64,000 nt of DNA, from positions 682,001 to 746,000 of the forward strand of contig OZ218952.1 in assembly GCA_965112735.1 (NCBI GenBank). The letters are read 5' to 3'. Every line of letters starts with the position of its first letter. The stretch's first letter is position 1. Positions 52,134-62,379 of the stretch are shown here, one piece after another. The DNA is from Phaeosaccion multiseriatum (taxonomy: Eukaryota > Ochrophyta, other classes). Below the pieces are notes generated by a model. The model was given only the letters and a program-made list of their open reading frames with translations. It was not told where the DNA came from and ran no database searches. Position numbers and translations under genes: made by a program.

Positions 52134-55100
52134 TGTGTGTGTGTGCTGCTGCTGCGCTACGTGCGGGTTTGATGGTGCACATCGACACAGACGCAAATAG
52201 GCATGACACGAGCACCTCATCCTTTCTCGCATTGATACTCAATCGTGTGTGTGCGTGTATGCGTGTGTGCGTGCGTGTGTGTGTTGCAGGTGACGGCCGT
52301 AACCGAGGGGGGGCTGGCAGGGCTGGGCGGCGTAAAGGTCGGTATGCGTCTGCTGGCCATCAACGACGTGTTCCTCTTTGCCCAGGACTACAACTCAGAT
52401 AAGGAGCTGGCTGAGCGCCTCACAATGCCCCCCCCGAACAGTGGTCCTTACTTGGTGCTGCTGTTCAGCCTAGCCCGTCAACCCGGAGAGGTGGAGCCTT
52501 TGCTAAGCAGCCGTGCGCTCATGTACTGTCTTGGCATTCCTGCTATATCGGCTAAGGAAGCGGCAAAAGCAGCAAAGAGTGGAGACAAGAGCAAGCGCAA
52601 GGCCAACAGGGGAAAGGGAATGAGAAAGGACAGCAGTAGCGAGGACGGGGATGAGGATGAGGAGGAGGAGGAGGAGGAGGAGGAGAATGAAGAGGAGAGT
52701 GAAGAGGACGACAACACCCCGGACCCCCCCCTGGGCTTTGGGCTGTGGGAGGCCAAGGACGGAGTGAGGGTGGATAGAATGGTCGGATCCATAGACAGGA
52801 GCGACGACCCTCGCCAGGTCATGGAGGTGGCGGATGAGCAGGACGGGCCCAACGGGACGCGCGTGCTACTGGGGGGCGATCTCGTGTGTGCCGTCAATAA
52901 AAGGAGTGTGCTGGGCATGAATTTGGTGGAGTTTCATGGGGTGCTTAGGGAGGAGAGGAGCAAGGTATGGAGGTCGCTGAACGAGGGCAACACGGGCGAG
53001 AAGGAGGGTGTGCTGCAGGGGCGGTTCCTGAGGGATGTGATGAAGCGGGAGGTGGTCATCACCTTCAAGCGACTGGCCATGCGCTTCCGCGGAGGTGAGG
53101 CCGACGACGAGGAGCGAGCAGCGCTACTCTACCAGTACCACCGAGGCATGCAGCAGTCGCATGCACACTTCATTGTTGTCGAGTGCGAGCGTCAGCAGCA
53201 GCGGCGGCAGCAGCAGCAGCAGCAGCAGAGCTCGCAGAGCCTCCGTGATACGATTGTAAGCATTTCACTGGGCAAAGCGCCCTTCCGAGTCGACGAGATG
53301 AAGAGCTTCCAGGTCAAGCCCCTTGGGAAGCAAAGGTGAGAGGTCGAGTTCGGACAGGACCCATGTTTAACACGGGGATGCTGCGTTGCCCACACTGTTT
53401 TTTGTTTGTTTGTTTGTTTGTTTGTTTGTGCACCCCGTCTCCACGCCTGTCTTTCCTCCTCTCTTCTCCTCATCTTCCTCCTCACCCCCCCCCCCCCCTT
53501 CCCTCCTCCTCCTCCTCCTCCTCCTCCTCCTCCTCCTCCTCCTCCTCCTCCTCCTCCTCCTCCTCCTCCTCCTCCTCCTCCTCCTCCTCCTCCTCCTCCT
53601 CCTCCTCCTCCTCCTCCTCCTCCTCCTCCTCCTCCTCCTCCTCCTCCTCCTCCTCCTCCAGCGACGATGCACCCCCCAGGCTGTGGTCCGGCGCAGTGAC
53701 TCCCTGCCCCGAGTTGACAGGCTCGTGCCCCACCCGCCCGAAGATCCTTTGGGAAATTTTCATGGGTGAGTGCTATTTTTTAATTAAAAATTAATGCAGC
53801 GCTTTCTCGCTGAATGCTCGACCATCCCTTTAAAATAAAAGCGTACTGTCTCAGATAGGGAAGGCTATGTATGGTGTACACATACCGTATATCACCTTGT
53901 GATGAAGTGCTTCTGTTTGTGGTGGCTGGCTCTGTGTTTCTCTTCTCCCTTGTCGCCTCTCCGTGACTGGCTTTTAAGTTCTTGTACATTATGTATCGAT
54001 GGCCTTTTTGTTGCCCCCAGGTGCCCACGGCTACCCACCTGAACCGCCCAAGACCCCCCCCACAGTCGTGCCGGCAGCATCTGCAGCGAAGGGAGAAGGG
54101 CAAGCAGGAAAAGCAGCAGTAGCACCAGCAAAGGGACGTGCGGCAGTTGGTGCTCCAGTCCAGCGGCGTAGGGTCGCCAGCACGCTGTACCCCGACAGCC
54201 GTGTCATCCGAAGCGAAGCTGCGGCCATAGCCGTCCTGACGAAGCGAGACGCCGCCCACCACAGTAAGAAGGAGTTGCCTCCCTTGTGGCTGACCGTCCG
54301 TCACTCGCGTGCGGTCATTGAGGAGGCAGTGAATGGGCAGCTGACGGAAGGGGTTGGCACTGCACAAGGTAGGCGTGATGGACCTTCCGCGGCTCGGGGA
54401 GTGGGGCTGGCAGGGGCGAGAGGAAGAGGCGGTAGTACCAGCAGCAGCGGCAGGGTGAAGAGTAGCGCAGAGTTGAGGGCGGAGAAGAAGAAAGTGGGTC
54501 TGGATTTGATGGCAAGTCTTAAACTGCGCAAAGAGAAGGGAGGGGCAGCACCAGCGGCAGGCAGCAAGAAGAAGCAGCAGGGTAGCGGCAAGGAAAGCGC
54601 TCCGCTCGCTCCACCTGCAGCGCCTGCCCGAGCCAGAGGAGGGGGTCGAAAGCGAAGCAGACACGAGGGCTACGGCACTTCTGATGATGATGATGATGAG
54701 GAGGAGGACTCTTTTGACGAGGACGCGTTATTTGATGATGACGAGGACGACGACATACAGCACCTCTTGTCCAGCGGGGAGGACAATGATGATGATGATG
54801 ATGAGGAAGGGAAGGGGAAGGGGAAGGGGAAGATGAAGAAGGGGAAGATGAAGGGAAAGGGAGCCAAGGACTCTGTAGGAGGGGCAGCAGCGAGTAAGCT
54901 GGCCTCGAGCAGTAGCAGCAGGCCGAGACGGTCACGTCCTAGGGTGGACTACAGTGAGAAGGAGGAGACGGAGGAGGCCCGACTGGAGACCGCGGAATGT
55001 TTGGAAACGACTGAAGTGAGTTATAACAGCACGCTGGATCCTAAGAAGGCCTTGAAGGCCGCTCTGCAGGCGTCTCTGAAGGACGTGGCGCCCAAGGTTG

Positions 55101-55162
55101 ATGAGAAGGAGGGCAGGGAGCTGCATACGAGCAGCAGCAACAGAAACAGACGCAGCAGAAGC

Positions 55163-55197
<35 letters not shown>

Positions 55198-55288
55198 CAG
55201 CAGCAGCAGCAGTCCCAGTAGTCCCAGCAGCACAAGCCCCGGCCACAGCGCGGGTAAGAAGCGCAGGGTAAATGCCCGTGGCAAATGA
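50888..55288 (+). CDS. Triple-PDZ, acidic, UIM-containing protein (paralogue A)
   Basis: Five exons: 50888-51499, 51768-52067, 52290-53335, 53662-53765, 54021-55288; frame kept, 1109 residues. After a Lys-rich (KKKEKKRKKKKQRI, likely nuclear signal) and poly-Glu N terminus come three PDZ-like modules: PDZ1 YKLGLRASKE ... GQVQKGDRMCQIYG (formed by exons 1-2), PDZ2 ATGFEVEH ... GGVKVGMRLLAINDVFLF (exons 2-3) and PDZ3 LGFGLWEA ... RVLLGGDLVCAVNKRSVLGM (exon 3), separated by a Ser/Glu/Asp block. PDZ domains bind C-terminal peptides. Exons 4-5 hold PPRLWSGAVTPCPELTG, LPPLWLTVRHSRAVIEEAV, a Ser/Gly linker with RAELRAEKKKVGLDL, Asp/Glu tracts, RPRRSRPRVDYSE, and a UIM-like helix KALKAALQASLKDVA that in the family binds ubiquitin. 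I do not know a named family with this layout. It is a tandem paralogue of the gene at 58509. Confidence 0.78.
51676..51727. repeat. (CT)n microsatellite in PDZ gene A intron 1
   Basis: About 25 CT units upstream of the exon 2 acceptor. Confidence 0.95.
51923..53147 (+). repeat. Segmental duplication, copy A
   Basis: Nearly identical at base level to 59538-60905, covering the end of exon 2, all of intron 2 and most of exon 3 of the PDZ genes. Sequence on both sides is clearly diverged. Confidence 0.92.
53500..53659. repeat. (CTC)n tract in PDZ gene A intron 3
   Basis: About 52 near-pure CCT/CTC units running into the exon 4 acceptor; a poly-C run and a TTTG tetramer repeat (53399-53430) precede it. 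Confidence 0.95.
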
Positions 55289-56041
55289 GACGGATGAGAG
55301 GAAAGACGTACGGAAGGACAGAGGGTGTGACGGGGATGACAGGCCAAGAGGAGGTAGACGGGGGAGGAGGATGGGGCAGACAGCAGTGAAGGAGGAGCCG
55401 CAGGACGAAGACAGATAGAGGAGGAAGGACACCTTCTGAGCTAGGAGACGTGGGGCTATGTCTAAATGTAACGTCTTTCTTCCCCCCCCCCCCTGGGAAC
55501 TTCGTCCCCGAGGTCGTACTATACTATCCCTCCGACTCGTCAGTCCTACCCATCGGGACAAAGTGAATCGATCGTTCGTGCGGGCTTGCTTGTTGAAGTG
55601 ATCGACCCCTGATACACTATCGCCCACTTTCTCGATAGCGCGCTATCGGCCGCGGCCGATAGCGGATAGCCGGATAGCGCGCCGGCTGGCGCCGGCCGAT
55701 AGCGGATAGCGCGCCGGCTGGCGCCGCCGATAGCGGATAGCGTGCCGGCTGGCGCCGCCGATAGCGGATAGCGGATAGTGTATCAGGGGTCGAGAAGTGA
55801 GATTGCTAATTGGTTTGGGAATGAAGCATTTGGCATGGGAAGGGAGGGGAAAAAAAAAAAAAAAAAAAAAAAACGGTTTCAAAAAAGGGTGTTCCGTACC
55901 ATGTTATTTTTTATGCATGGCCAGCAAGGCCGCAAGCCGGAAGTTTTCCCGGCCTCTTCTGCCACTGTTCCTTCTTGTACATTAAAAAAGAAAGTGTTGA
56001 TTGAGGCTATGTGAGAGGGGATGGGCTAGAGCACTTCAAAT
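55289..56041. other. Intergenic region containing a MITE
   Basis: Between PDZ gene A and the membrane protein gene. It holds the 192-bp foldback element, a poly-A run (about 55852-55873) and otherwise unremarkable sequence. Confidence 0.5.
55602..55793. mobile_element. 192-bp MITE/foldback element with 20-bp TIRs and 7-bp TSD
   Basis: The left end TCGACCCCTGATACACTATC is exactly reverse-complemented at the right end (55774-55793). GAAGTGA directly flanks both sides (55595-55601 and 55794-55800), a 7-bp target site duplication. The interior is GC-rich, made of repeated GATAGCGGATAGCG and GCCGGCTGGCGCC units, themselves partly palindromic. It has no coding capacity, so it is non-autonomous. 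Confidence 0.88.
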
Positions 56042-56147
56042 ATGCCGGAGCTCGTGGAGTACACGCTTGGGCAGCGGAGAAAAAGGTACGGCTGCACTTT
56101 CTCCCCCTCTGCCTCTCTTCCCACCTCTGTCTCTCTCTCCCCACCTC

Positions 56148-56199
<52 letters not shown>

Positions 56200-56239
56200 C
56201 CACCTCCTCTCTTCTTCTCTATTTCTCTCTCTCTCTCCC

Positions 56240-56326
<87 letters not shown>

Positions 56327-57878
56327 CTTGTCTCTCCTTGTCTCTCGCGTATTCTGCTGCCTTCCTGACTAAGGCAATAGCCCCCCCTCCTCCGCCCCCC
56401 CGCTCTCCCGCGCTGTCACTCCCCTTCGTCTGCGGCCGTCGGTCCAATATATACAGTGTTGTTGGAGACGCTATTCAGTATCGCATTCTCAATGGATTGA
56501 TCCTGGCCGTAAGCATCGTGGTTGTCATCAAGTCTGTTCGGATTCTCTGGTTCAATCACTGGAAAGCCAAGGCAGATAGACGCGAAAGAGAGGAACGTGT
56601 GGAACGATCGTGCCGTGGCACAGAAGGGAGTGGGATGCCTCCTCGTATTGCCCAAACGAGCCCTAGTCTAAAGTCCAAGATGCTGGAGGACCTCCAGCAT
56701 CCCCTGATGAGGTGGTGGCGGAGTGCGTGCAAGGTCGATGTAGCTGAAGGCGTTTCGATAATGTCCTCGGCCCTGCATGGCAGCATACTAGGGTCACTAC
56801 GGATAGCACTCTATGGGTACAAGGTGAGAAGAGGCAAAGAATTGCGAGGTGCCGCTCCATGTAGATCCGAGAGGGGGGGGGAGGAGAAGAAGAAGAAGAA
56901 GGAGGAAGAGGAGGAGAACGGGAAGTACACGCGGCGTCAAGCGGTATCTTACTCGCTCTATCTTGCTGCTTTCGGTTTGGCTTGAGCTGTGCTTGAGTCA
57001 TCGAGCTGTACCTATGGTGGCTGCTGCCCCCCAAGTAGTCTCATCTACTAACCCAATCATCTGCCGCGTCCCTCCCTCGTCGATCCCTCGCGCCCTTCCT
57101 GCCCTCCTTGCCCCAGACTATACGAGGCGTGTCGGTGTTGGGCGGAAGTGTGACCATCGCTAGGCTGCATGGCCTCGAGATAGTGTTGTTTCTGGTCATG
57201 TTCACGCCGCTCTTCGCTACTCGTATGGTGGAGGTGGCCTGCGGGGGCTGGAGCAAGACCCCTTTGACAGTGTACGCTGTCATGTCCTCATGTTCTCTCA
57301 TTGTCGCCGTCCTCGCCCCCCTCGGTTTCTGTCTCTATGGTACTGTTTCTGCCCAAGCCGCGAGCTTTGTATTCTTTGGAACATTGTTTGTATCCATGAC
57401 CCGAGACGTCGTTTGCGTGTCCTCTGCAATACGAGCAATGGAGAAGACCCTCGCCACCATTCCCAACAGCAAGACGACGCCGCTCTCACAGCGGGGCGCC
57501 GTAGCAGATGCCACCAGGGCTCTGGAGACACTCCACGGAATCAATCGAGAGACATTGGGGTACATTGGTGTGGTGTGGGCCCTGCTCATTGTCTTCAGCG
57601 TGGTGCCCTATCTGAGGCAGCACCACAGCCATTGGGCATTTTTAAGCGTCGTGTTCATGTGTGCGTTCGCCACGGTTACACCACTGGCCCAAGATCAGCA
57701 GAAGGTGGACGTCGGCAAAAAGCAAGCGGCAAGTGGCCGCAGAATAGTGGTGGGAGAATGCACGGAAGGACGGTCGAAGTACTGGCTGGACCGGCCTGAC
57801 ACGGGAGGAAGGTCGAAGTACCGGCTGGACCAGCCTGACGCGGAGCCCCTCCAAGTCAGTCAAGACACCGCCGCGTGA
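56042..57878 (+). CDS. Unrecognised multi-pass membrane protein
   Basis: Three exons: 56042-56085, 56457-56823, 57117-57878, frame kept, 390 residues. The short first exon (MPELVEYTLGQRRK) is the least certain; a start at 56011 in another frame is an alternative. Hydrophobic segments suggest about six membrane spans: ILNGLILAVSIVVVIKSVRI (exon 2); LEIVLFLVMFTPLFATRMVE; VYAVMSSCSLIVAVLAPLGF; SAQAASFVFFGTLFVSMTRD; GYIGVVWALLIVFSVVPYL; and WAFLSVVFMCAFATVTPLA. A charged loop (WKAKADRREREERVERS) follows the first span, probably cytosolic. The C-terminal tail has a small tandem repeat (GRSKYWLDRPDTG / GRSKYRLDQPDAE). No family is recognised. It sits between the two PDZ paralogues with a foldback element starting five bases after the stop codon, so its 3' UTR probably includes that element. 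Confidence 0.62.
56150..56340. repeat. (CT)n microsatellite in membrane protein intron 1
   Basis: Two CTCT runs separated by a short mixed segment fill most of the intron. Confidence 0.95.
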
Positions 57879-57882
57879 TAAA

Positions 57883-58007
57883 AAGAGTCGTAGTTTTGCT
57901 AGACTGGCACCATTCCTGCTGAAAATGTCGAAATGTCTAACTGGCTGGATGGCGAAAATTGGGCCTTGAATCTGGATAGGGGCCAGTCTAGCAAAAGTAC
58001 GACTCTT
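57883..58007. mobile_element. 125-bp foldback/MITE-like element
   Basis: The ends form 26-bp inverted repeats with one mismatch: AAGAGTCGTAGTTTTGCTAG plus ACTGGC on the left (57883-57908) and its complement at 57982-58007. No coding capacity; the target duplication is not clear (short A/T-rich flanks). It starts five bases beyond the membrane protein stop codon. Confidence 0.8.
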
Positions 58008-58135
58008 AACACACACGCGCTGCAATTGATGCCGTCGTTTGTCGTCCGTCCGCCCGCTCTGAGGTCTGACAAAACAATGTATAATTGTATAAAAAAGAAA
58101 AGCGTTTCATAGGGAGGACGAAAGGCGTAGCTTGA

Positions 58136-58252
58136 TCGACCCCTGATACACTATCGCCCACATTCTCGATAGCGCGCTATCGGGCCCCGGGGGGCCGGAT
58201 AGCGTGCTATCGGCCGCCGGCGATAGCGGATAGCGCGCCGGCTGGCGCTGGC
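58136..58252. mobile_element. Truncated second copy of the 55.6-kb MITE
   Basis: It starts with the same TCGACCCCTGATACACTATC end and shares the internal CGATAGCGCGCTATCGG and GCCGGCTGGCG units, but stops before a right-hand inverted repeat, next to a poly-A run (58260-58271). Confidence 0.8.
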
Positions 58253-58508
58253 GACCTCTAAAAAAAAAAAAGGAGAAAGGAAAGAAAAAGAAAGAAAAAA
58301 AGAAAAAAGCAACAAATGAATTCTCAGTTTAAGTTCTTTGGTGCTAATGTTCCCCCCCCCCCCTTTTATTATAATAGAAGGACTTCACAACCCAGAGAGT
58401 TCTTCTCTCTTGATGAAAACGTTTAACGCTTCCTCTCTTTGTTAATGTGAAGCTTTCATAGGAGAGGGAAGGAATGAGAGGAGCAGCAGCGACATCAAAG
58501 ACAACATC

Positions 58509-59706
58509 ATGAATAGTGCTCGAATCGTCGGGGTCGGGGAAGATAGTGGAGAGAGAGAGAGTGTAGGGTGTGTAAGCGGAAAGACGAAGACGGCAAGTGA
58601 GAGTGCGAAGCAGACGAAGGAGAACAAAACGAAGAGACGAAAGAATCAGGAAGAGGAGAAGGCGGAGGTTGAAAGGGAGTACACCGACGAGGTGGAGGTC
58701 GTCGAAGAGGAGGATAATAACCCCGTCTACAGTGTTGTCGAATCTGATGATGAGGTTGATGTTGAGGAGGTTGGGCAAGATGTGGTGGACGTGACCAGTG
58801 AGACGGAGGACAGCGAGGACCGCGCACCTACCCATTTCTGCCACATCGTTGCTCGACAGGGTCGGAATGGGACCACCAGGGGGCTTGGACTCCTTCCAAA
58901 CAAGGCGTGTATCCGCAGGGAGAATGCTTGGGTAGTGGAGACGCTCCAGCCGGACGGAGTGGGCCGTGAGACGGGCCAGGTATGTATGTCCTTGAGTGCT
59001 TGGTGGTTCTTCGGTGCGTGGAGTGAGGGTTCCTTGTGTGTTTGTATATACACACAGTTGTGTGGGTACGTGCATGAGTGTGTGCTATTGTACTGGGCTT
59101 GATGGCATCTTGCTGGCACTGTTGAGTTTCCCCCCCCCCCCCCCCCCCCCCCCACTGATGCTGCACACAGTGAAGACCGGTGTCACGCACTCTGTCTATG
59201 CTTGTGCCTCGGTTCAAGCCCTCATCTCTCTCTCTTTTTGTCTCCCTCTCTGTCTCTATGCCGTCTCTTTCTGCCTCTCGCTCTCCCCACCTCTCTTTTT
59301 CTCCCTTTCTCGCTCTCTCGCCCTCTCCCTCCCTTTCTCCCTCTCTACCCCCCCCTCTCTCCCACACACATACACACACATACGCAGGTAAGTCCTGGTG
59401 ACCGGCTGTGGCAACTCAACGGCCATCAGATTGCCGTGACTCCCAAGAAGGGGGGGGGGCGAACACCGGTCAACCAAAGGGTGGAAGAGGCTATCAAGGA
59501 TAGGCAGCAGATAGACAGTGGCCAGCGGCTCCTAGTCTATGTGTTTGAACGGGGCCCTGACTCCATCAAGCGCATGGCGACCATCAACCATCTCGACACG
59601 CGGGCGAGCTTTGTAACTGTGTGCCTGCCGGGGGCAGAGGCCAAGGCCACCGGCTTCGAGGTGGAGCATCAGCACATGACGGTAAGGGAGGGAGGGAGGG
59701 ACTGCG

Positions 59707-59741
<35 letters not shown>

Positions 59742-61215
59742 TGTGTGTGTGTGTGTGTGTGTGTGAGTGTGTGTGTGTGCTGCTGCTGCGCTACGTGCGG
59801 TTGATGGTGCACATCGACATAGACGCAAATAGGTATGACACGAGCACCTCATCGTTTCTCGCATTGATACTCAATCGTGTGTGTGCGTGTATGCGTGTGT
59901 GCGTGCGTGTGTGTGTTGCAGGTGAGGGCCGTAACCGAGGGGGGGCTGGCAGGGCTGGGCGGCGTAAAGGTCGGTATGCGTCTGCTGGCCATCAACGACG
60001 TGTTCCTCTTTGCCCAGGACTATAACTCAGATAAGGAGCTGGCTGAGCGCCTCACAATGCCCCCCCCGAACAGCGGTCCTTACTTGGTGCTGCTGTTCAG
60101 CCTAGCCCGTCAACCCGGAGGGGTGGAGCCTTTGCTAAGCAGCCGTGCGCTCATGTACTGTCTTGGCATTCCTGCTATATCGGCTAAGGAAGCGGCAAAA
60201 GCAGCAAAGAGTGGAGACAAGAGCAAGCGCAAGGCCAACAGGGGAAAGGGAATGAGAAAGGACAGCAGTAGCGAGGACGGGGATGAGGATGAGGAGGAGG
60301 AGGAGGAGGAGGAGGAGGAGAATGAAGAGGAGAGTGAAGAGGACGACAACACCAACGCCAACAGGGGAAAGGGAATGAGAAAGGACAGCAGTAGCGAGGA
60401 CGAGGATGAGGATGAGGAGGAGGAGGAGGAGGAGGAGGAGGAGAATGAAGAGGAGAGTGAAGAGGACGACAACACCCCGGACCCCCCCCTGGGCTTTAGG
60501 CTGTGGGAGGCCAAGGACGGAGTGAGGGTGGATAGAATGGTCGGATCCATCGACAGGAGCGACGACCCTCGCCAGGTCATGGAGGTGGCGGATGAGCAGG
60601 ACGGGCCCAACGGGACGCGCGTGCTACTGGGGGGCGATCTCGTGTGTGCCGTCAATAAAAGGAGCGTGCTGGGCATGAATTTGGTGGAGTTTCATGGGGT
60701 GCTTAGGGAGGAGAGGAGCAAGGTATGGAGGTCGCTGAACGAGGGCAACACGGGCGAGAAGGAGGGTGTGCTGCAGGGGCGGTTCCTGAGGGATGTGATG
60801 AAGCGGGAGGTGGTCATCACCTTCAAGCGACTGGCCATGCGCTTCCGCGGAGGTGAGGCCGACGACAAGGAGCGAGCAGCGCTACTCTACCAGTACCACC
60901 GAGGCGTGGCGCTAACTGCGCATGGCAATTTCATCGTCGTCGAGAAGCAGCAGCAACAGCAGCAGAGCTCGCAGAGCCGCCGGGATATTATCGTGAGCCT
61001 CTCATTCGGCACGGCACCCTTCCGAGTCGACAAGGAGAAGATGCGACATGTCGTGCCGGCAGAGGCGATAACGGCACAAAGGTGAGCGAGCGCGTGATGC
61101 GCAAGGCCGGGTGGGGACGAGTACGTGGTGTGTTTTGGTAAGAGTTAAGAGCACAAAAAAGCGGCGCAGGTTTACAAGTTTTTCAGCTGTTGTGTCGTTG
61201 TTGGTGGTGCTTCTG

Positions 61216-61291
<76 letters not shown>

Positions 61292-61753
61292 CGTGTTCTG
61301 TTTGGTACTTCCTGTGCCCTCGCCTCGTTTCCGTCGTCCCTCACTGCTGCGGGCGAGCACTGTCTCTGTCCAGACCGGCTGTTCCTCCTCTCTCCTCCTC
61401 CTCCTCCTCCTCCTCCTCCCCCTCCCCCTCCTCCTGACACTCTACATCCCTCTCCCCTCCCGCCCCCCCAGCGCCGATGACCCCCCCAGGCTCTGGTCAA
61501 GTGCAGTGACTCTGTGCCCCGAGCTGACGGGATCACGCGCTTTGGAATTCGAGATGATCATGGGTGAGTGGCGGTGGCGTCTGTTATGGACTGGTCTGCT
61601 GACTGCAAAGTATTTATATGTTCCTTTCCTTTTCTTTCCTTCTTCCCCTATTGGCGTTTTTTTGGTGTGTGGGCTTTCCTTTCCTTGGGTTGTCTCCTCA
61701 TCTTATCCTTCTGTTCCTTTTCTCTTCTCACTGTACAATGTATACATATATGC

Positions 61754-61798
<45 letters not shown>

Positions 61799-62171
61799 CG
61801 ACATGTTTGTTGCCCCTCGCAACTTCCAAGTCGGCCATGGAGTATCTGTAGAAAAGGCAGCAGGGGGAGCAGCAGGGCAAGCAGCAGCAATAGCAGGCCA
61901 GAGCAAGGCTGTCCGCAAGTGGGACACGAACAAGCACATGGGGCTTCTGTCTCCCTTTTTGCTGACGCTCCGCCACTCGGGGCCAGTCCTTGCGGCAATG
62001 CCTGCACAAGGAGCTGGGCATGAGGTGGCCGCCCTCCGATCCTCTCGGGCCACCGCCACCACCCCTACTGCTCGCAACCTCGCTGCTTCAATCAGCCGGG
62101 GACCGGAGTGGAACGGCGGGACGGCGTTCAAAACTCCAGTATGGACGGGAGAAAGGAGCAATGGCGGCGGC

Positions 62172-62222
<51 letters not shown>

Positions 62223-62344
62223 AAGAGTAGGGCGGAGCTGAGGGCGGAAAACAAGAAGCTAGGTCTGGCTACGGTGAAGGGCAGCGGTGGCCGCGGCACC
62301 ACCGCCACCACCACCACCACCACCACTACCACCACCACCACCAC

Positions 62345-62379
<35 letters not shown>

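Larger units (their letters stand above)
57879..58508. other. Intergenic region with two foldback elements
   Basis: 630 bp between the membrane protein stop and PDZ gene B start. Apart from the two elements it has poly-A (58260-58271) and poly-C (58352-58363) runs. No gene. Confidence 0.5.
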
